Positions 61,550-64,000 of a stretch of DNA of 64,000 bases are shown here, piece by piece. The number at the start of each line of letters is the position of its first letter. Positions within the stretch are counted from its first letter, which is position 1. The stretch is from an uncultured Tolumonas sp. (GTDB lineage Bacteria; Pseudomonadota; Gammaproteobacteria; Enterobacterales; Aeromonadaceae), in the NCBI RefSeq assembly GCF_963556105.2, contig NZ_OY829944.1:429001-493000 (forward strand). Reading direction: 5' to 3'. The position numbers were made by a program, and so were the translations under genes. The notes beneath the pieces are model-generated. The model ran no database searches. It was not told where the DNA came from and was given only the letters and a program-made list of their open reading frames with translations.

Positions 61550-63346
61550 ATGACGCAACCGATCACCATTAGCGCTATCCATGATGCCTATCGTAGTGGG
61601 GTTTTAACTCCGCATAAGTTATTACATCGTTGTCTGCAACATGCTCAAGCTGATGATCATCACGCGTGGATTAGTGTGTTATCGCCAGAACAATTAGATG
61701 ATTATCTGCAAAAACTTGCTGGTCATTCGCCCGATGATTTGCCGTTGTTTGGTATTCCATTTGCCATCAAAGACAACATCGATCTGGTAGATCTACCCAC
61801 TACGGCGGCTTGTCCAGATTACGCATATCAACCATTAGAATCGGCGTTTGTGGTTCAGCAGCTGATCGCGGCGGGGGCGATCCCATTGGGCAAAACTAAC
61901 CTCGATCAGTTTGCGACCGGACTGGTAGGCGTGCGTAGCCCGTATGGTGCCTGTCAGAACAGTTTTGACCCAGATTATATTTCGGGTGGTTCCAGTGCAG
62001 GATCTGCCGTATCGGTTGCAACCGGGCAGGTCTGTTTTTCATTAGGTACCGACACTGCTGGTTCAGGTCGTGTACCAGCTTCCTTTAACAACATTATTGG
62101 TTTGAAGGGAACGAAAGGCCGCATTAGTTGCAGTGGCGTCGTGCCAGCTTGTCAGAGCCTCGATTGCGTGACGATCTTCACCTCCACCGCAGCCGATGCG
62201 AAAGCGGTGTGGCAGGTAGCGGGCGCGTTTGATCCGATTGATCCATTTGCACGCGCAGCGGTTCCGGCGAAAGCAATGCCAGCGGCATTCACCTTCGGGG
62301 TGCCAGCACCAGAACAGTTAGCGTTCTTTGGTGATGATGCGGCAGAAGTGTTGTTCTGGCAATCGGTCGAAACACTGAAAGAACTTGGCGGCGAAGCAGT
62401 CACGATCAACCTCGATCCGTTTGTGCAGGCAGCGAAGTTACTTTATGAAGGTCCGTATGTTGCTGAGCGTTTAGCGGCGATCAAAGAGTTTTTCCGTGAC
62501 GATCCGACCCGCTGTTTACCGGTGATTCAGACGATTGTGGGTGGCGCAGAAAAGCGTGCGGCGGTCGAAGCGTATGAAGCACTATATGCTTTGCAGCGCT
62601 ACAAACGAGTGACGGATGCGGAACTGGCGAAAGTCGATTTCATCGTGACACCAACGGCTGGCACGATTTATCCGATCGCCGATGTGGAAGCCGATCCAAT
62701 TCAGCTCAACAGCAATCTTGGTTTTTACACCAACTTTATGAACTTGTTGGACTACTGCGCGATTGCGATCCCATCAGGTTTTCGCGTGACTGGTTCGAAA
62801 CGGGGTTTACCGTTCGGTGTCACCTTGTTTGCAGCAGCTTTCCAAGATGATGCGTTACTGGCGATTGCCGATCAATGGCAGCGCAAACTGGCATTGCCAC
62901 TCGGTGCAACGGGTCAGGAATTTCCCGCGAATACACCCGTCGTAGCGCAGCCAACCAACGGCATGATCGATGTGTTGGTGTGTGGCGCACATCTCTCTGG
63001 CTTGCCTTTGAACTGGCAGCTCAAAGATCGCCAAGCCTTCCTGAAGCAAGTGACGGCAACCGCGAAAGCCTATCGTATGTATGCGCTGGCAGGAGGGCTG
63101 CCATATCGTCCGGGGTTGATCCGCGATCCTGACAATGGTGCAGCGATTGCGGTGGAAGTTTGGTCGGTACCAACTGAGCATTTTGGCTCTTTTGTCGCAG
63201 GCATTCCCGCACCACTGGGGATCGGTAAAGTCGAACTGGCGGATGGATCGTGGGTCAGCGGCTTTATCTGTGAACCTTGTGGCATCGCTGGGGCGGAGGA
63301 GATCACCGCTCTGGGTGGTTGGCGAAATTATCTTGCAAGTAAATAA
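61550..63346 (+). CDS. atzF: Allophanate hydrolase
   Basis: 598 aa. The amidase-signature domain has the catalytic triad visible: Lys74 (FAIKDNID), the cis-serine in SGGSSAGSA (about 148) and the nucleophile Ser172 (GTDTAGSGRVPASF). A C-terminal domain of about 130 residues typical of allophanate hydrolases follows (VLVCGAHLSGLPLNWQL). It converts allophanate to ammonia and CO2, the last step of the guanidine route. Two bases after the carboxylase and followed by a terminator. Confidence 0.94.
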   Translation: MTQPITISAIHDAYRSGVLTPHKLLHRCLQHAQADDHHAWISVLSPEQLDDYLQKLAGHSPDDLPLFGIPFAIKDNIDLVDLPTTAACPDYAYQPLESAFVVQQLIAAGAIPLGKTNLDQFATGLVGVRSPYGACQNSFDPDYISGGSSAGSAVSVATGQVCFSLGTDTAGSGRVPASFNNIIGLKGTKGRISCSGVVPACQSLDCVTIFTSTAADAKAVWQVAGAFDPIDPFARAAVPAKAMPAAFTFGVPAPEQLAFFGDDAAEVLFWQSVETLKELGGEAVTINLDPFVQAAKLLYEGPYVAERLAAIKEFFRDDPTRCLPVIQTIVGGAEKRAAVEAYEALYALQRYKRVTDAELAKVDFIVTPTAGTIYPIADVEADPIQLNSNLGFYTNFMNLLDYCAIAIPSGFRVTGSKRGLPFGVTLFAAAFQDDALLAIADQWQRKLALPLGATGQEFPANTPVVAQPTNGMIDVLVCGAHLSGLPLNWQLKDRQAFLKQVTATAKAYRMYALAGGLPYRPGLIRDPDNGAAIAVEVWSVPTEHFGSFVAGIPAPLGIGKVELADGSWVSGFICEPCGIAGAEEITALGGWRNYLASK

Positions 63347-63363
63347 CAGATAACAGATAACAA

Positions 63364-63391
63364 AAAGGCACCCGCAGGTGCCTTTGTTTTT
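63364..63391. terminator. Terminator of the guanidine operon, shared with bamD
   Basis: A 9 bp stem (63364-63372 with 63377-63385) with a CGCA loop, T-rich after it on the plus strand and A-rich before it, so it can serve both converging genes. Confidence 0.92.
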
Positions 63392-63402
63392 CTAATCGAT
63401 CA

Positions 63403-64000
63403 TCAGTGAGCATATTCACTGTCAGGATAATTGGCCGCCAGCATTTGTCGGGCATGCAGGGCAAGATCTTTCAATTCCATCTTGTCATACGCTTGCACCA
63501 TGATTTCCAGTGCCGGTTTGGTCATTTCAGTATCTGGATAATTTTCAATCAGGAGTTTGGCATGATTGGCTGCCGACAACCACGCCTCTCGGCGCATGTA
63601 AAAATCGGCAATCGCCAGATCAAATTTGGCTAAGCGATTTTTCAGATAAACAGCACGGGCGCGCGCATCACTGGCATACAAGCTATTCGGGTAGTTTTTC
63701 AGTACGATCTTGAAATCATCAAATGCCTGACGCGCATAACTCGGGTCACGATCAGAGCGATCAATACCAAATTTATCATGGAAGAAATTATAATCTTCCT
63801 GCATGTTGGCTAAACCACGCATGTAATAAACGTAATCCACATCTTTATGCGTCGGGTTCAGACGTAAAAAACGGTCGATATTGGCAATCGCCTGTGCGGT
63901 ATCTTCTTTTTTGTAATAAGCATAAATCAGCTGTAACTGAACCTGGCTGGCATACGGACCAAACGGATAACGGGAATCCAGTGCTTCAAGAATATCCACT
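63403..64000 (-). CDS. bamD: Outer membrane assembly factor BamD, C-terminal part
   Basis: The C-terminal 198 residues, cut by the right edge of the window. TPR-like repeats are visible (DSRYPFGPYASQVQLQLIYAYYKKEDTAQAIANIDRFLRLNPTHKDVDYVYYMRGL), the conserved part of BamD (YfiO/ComL), the essential lipoprotein of the BAM complex. The lipobox and start lie outside. It converges on the guanidine operon. Confidence 0.95.
   Translation of the reverse strand, partial: VDILEALDSRYPFGPYASQVQLQLIYAYYKKEDTAQAIANIDRFLRLNPTHKDVDYVYYMRGLANMQEDYNFFHDKFGIDRSDRDPSYARQAFDDFKIVLKNYPNSLYASDARARAVYLKNRLAKFDLAIADFYMRREAWLSAANHAKLLIENYPDTEMTKPALEIMVQAYDKMELKDLALHARQMLAANYPDSEYAH

Overview
The window is chromosomal DNA of a gammaproteobacterium. 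Gene order and protein similarity recalled from known families point to the Aeromonadales (Aeromonas/Tolumonas-like) or a near relative. The evidence is the birA-coaA-tRNA-tuf-secE-nusG-rplKAJL-rpoBC block running directly into tusDCB-rpsL-rpsG-fusA-tuf, a polar-flagellar MotX, linked pntAB, ravA-viaA, pyrBI with a translated leader, and an ERIC-type repeat. No alignment or search was run, so the placement is inference.

Layout. 1-3132: the 3' end of groEL, then a complete group II intron encoding an RT/maturase-HNH protein, inserted between groEL and its likely terminator. 3166-20312: housekeeping and envelope genes. These are a deoxyinosine glycosylase, a MASE1-PAS-GGDEF diguanylate cyclase, rlhA behind an ERIC repeat, yaiI, a glycine-zipper lipoprotein pair, a CPA2 antiporter with an MFS exporter, pyrBI with leader peptide and attenuator, tRNA-Trp, viaA-ravA, holD-rimI and an M23 peptidase. 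20649-30176: pntA and a frame-disrupted pntB, motX behind a candidate sigma-28 promoter, ypjD, ffh, murB-birA and coaA. 30326-50170: tRNA-Tyr, tRNA-Gly, tuf, a second tRNA-Trp, secE, nusG, rplKAJL, rpoBC, ridA, tusDCB and the str operon ending in a second tuf. 50236-53068: mgsA, a membrane protein and an Aer-like chemoreceptor. 53523-63385: a guanidine assimilation locus. 63403-64000: the 3' part of bamD.

The most interesting region is the guanidine locus. A guanidine-I (ykkC) riboswitch precedes an ABC transporter and two DUF1989 proteins (carboxyguanidine deiminase CgdA/CgdB). A guanidine-II (mini-ykkC) riboswitch, two stem-loops with ACGA loops, sits inside the same gene string just before a biotin-dependent carboxylase and an allophanate hydrolase. 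The genes form a full route: import guanidine, carboxylate it, deiminate carboxyguanidine to allophanate, and hydrolyse that to ammonia and CO2. The enzyme usually named urea carboxylase is therefore better read as guanidine carboxylase.

Other notable signals are two intergenic sites (tuf/trpT and nusG/rplK) where a consensus TATAAT box lies in the loop of a terminator hairpin with a -35-like box exactly 17 bp upstream, a weaker third case before rplJ, a +1 G frameshift in pntB, a 54-codon PyrL-like leader ORF running through the pyrB attenuator, an ERIC element whose edge supplies the best -10 box before rlhA, and a MotX with a long proline-rich N-terminal extension.
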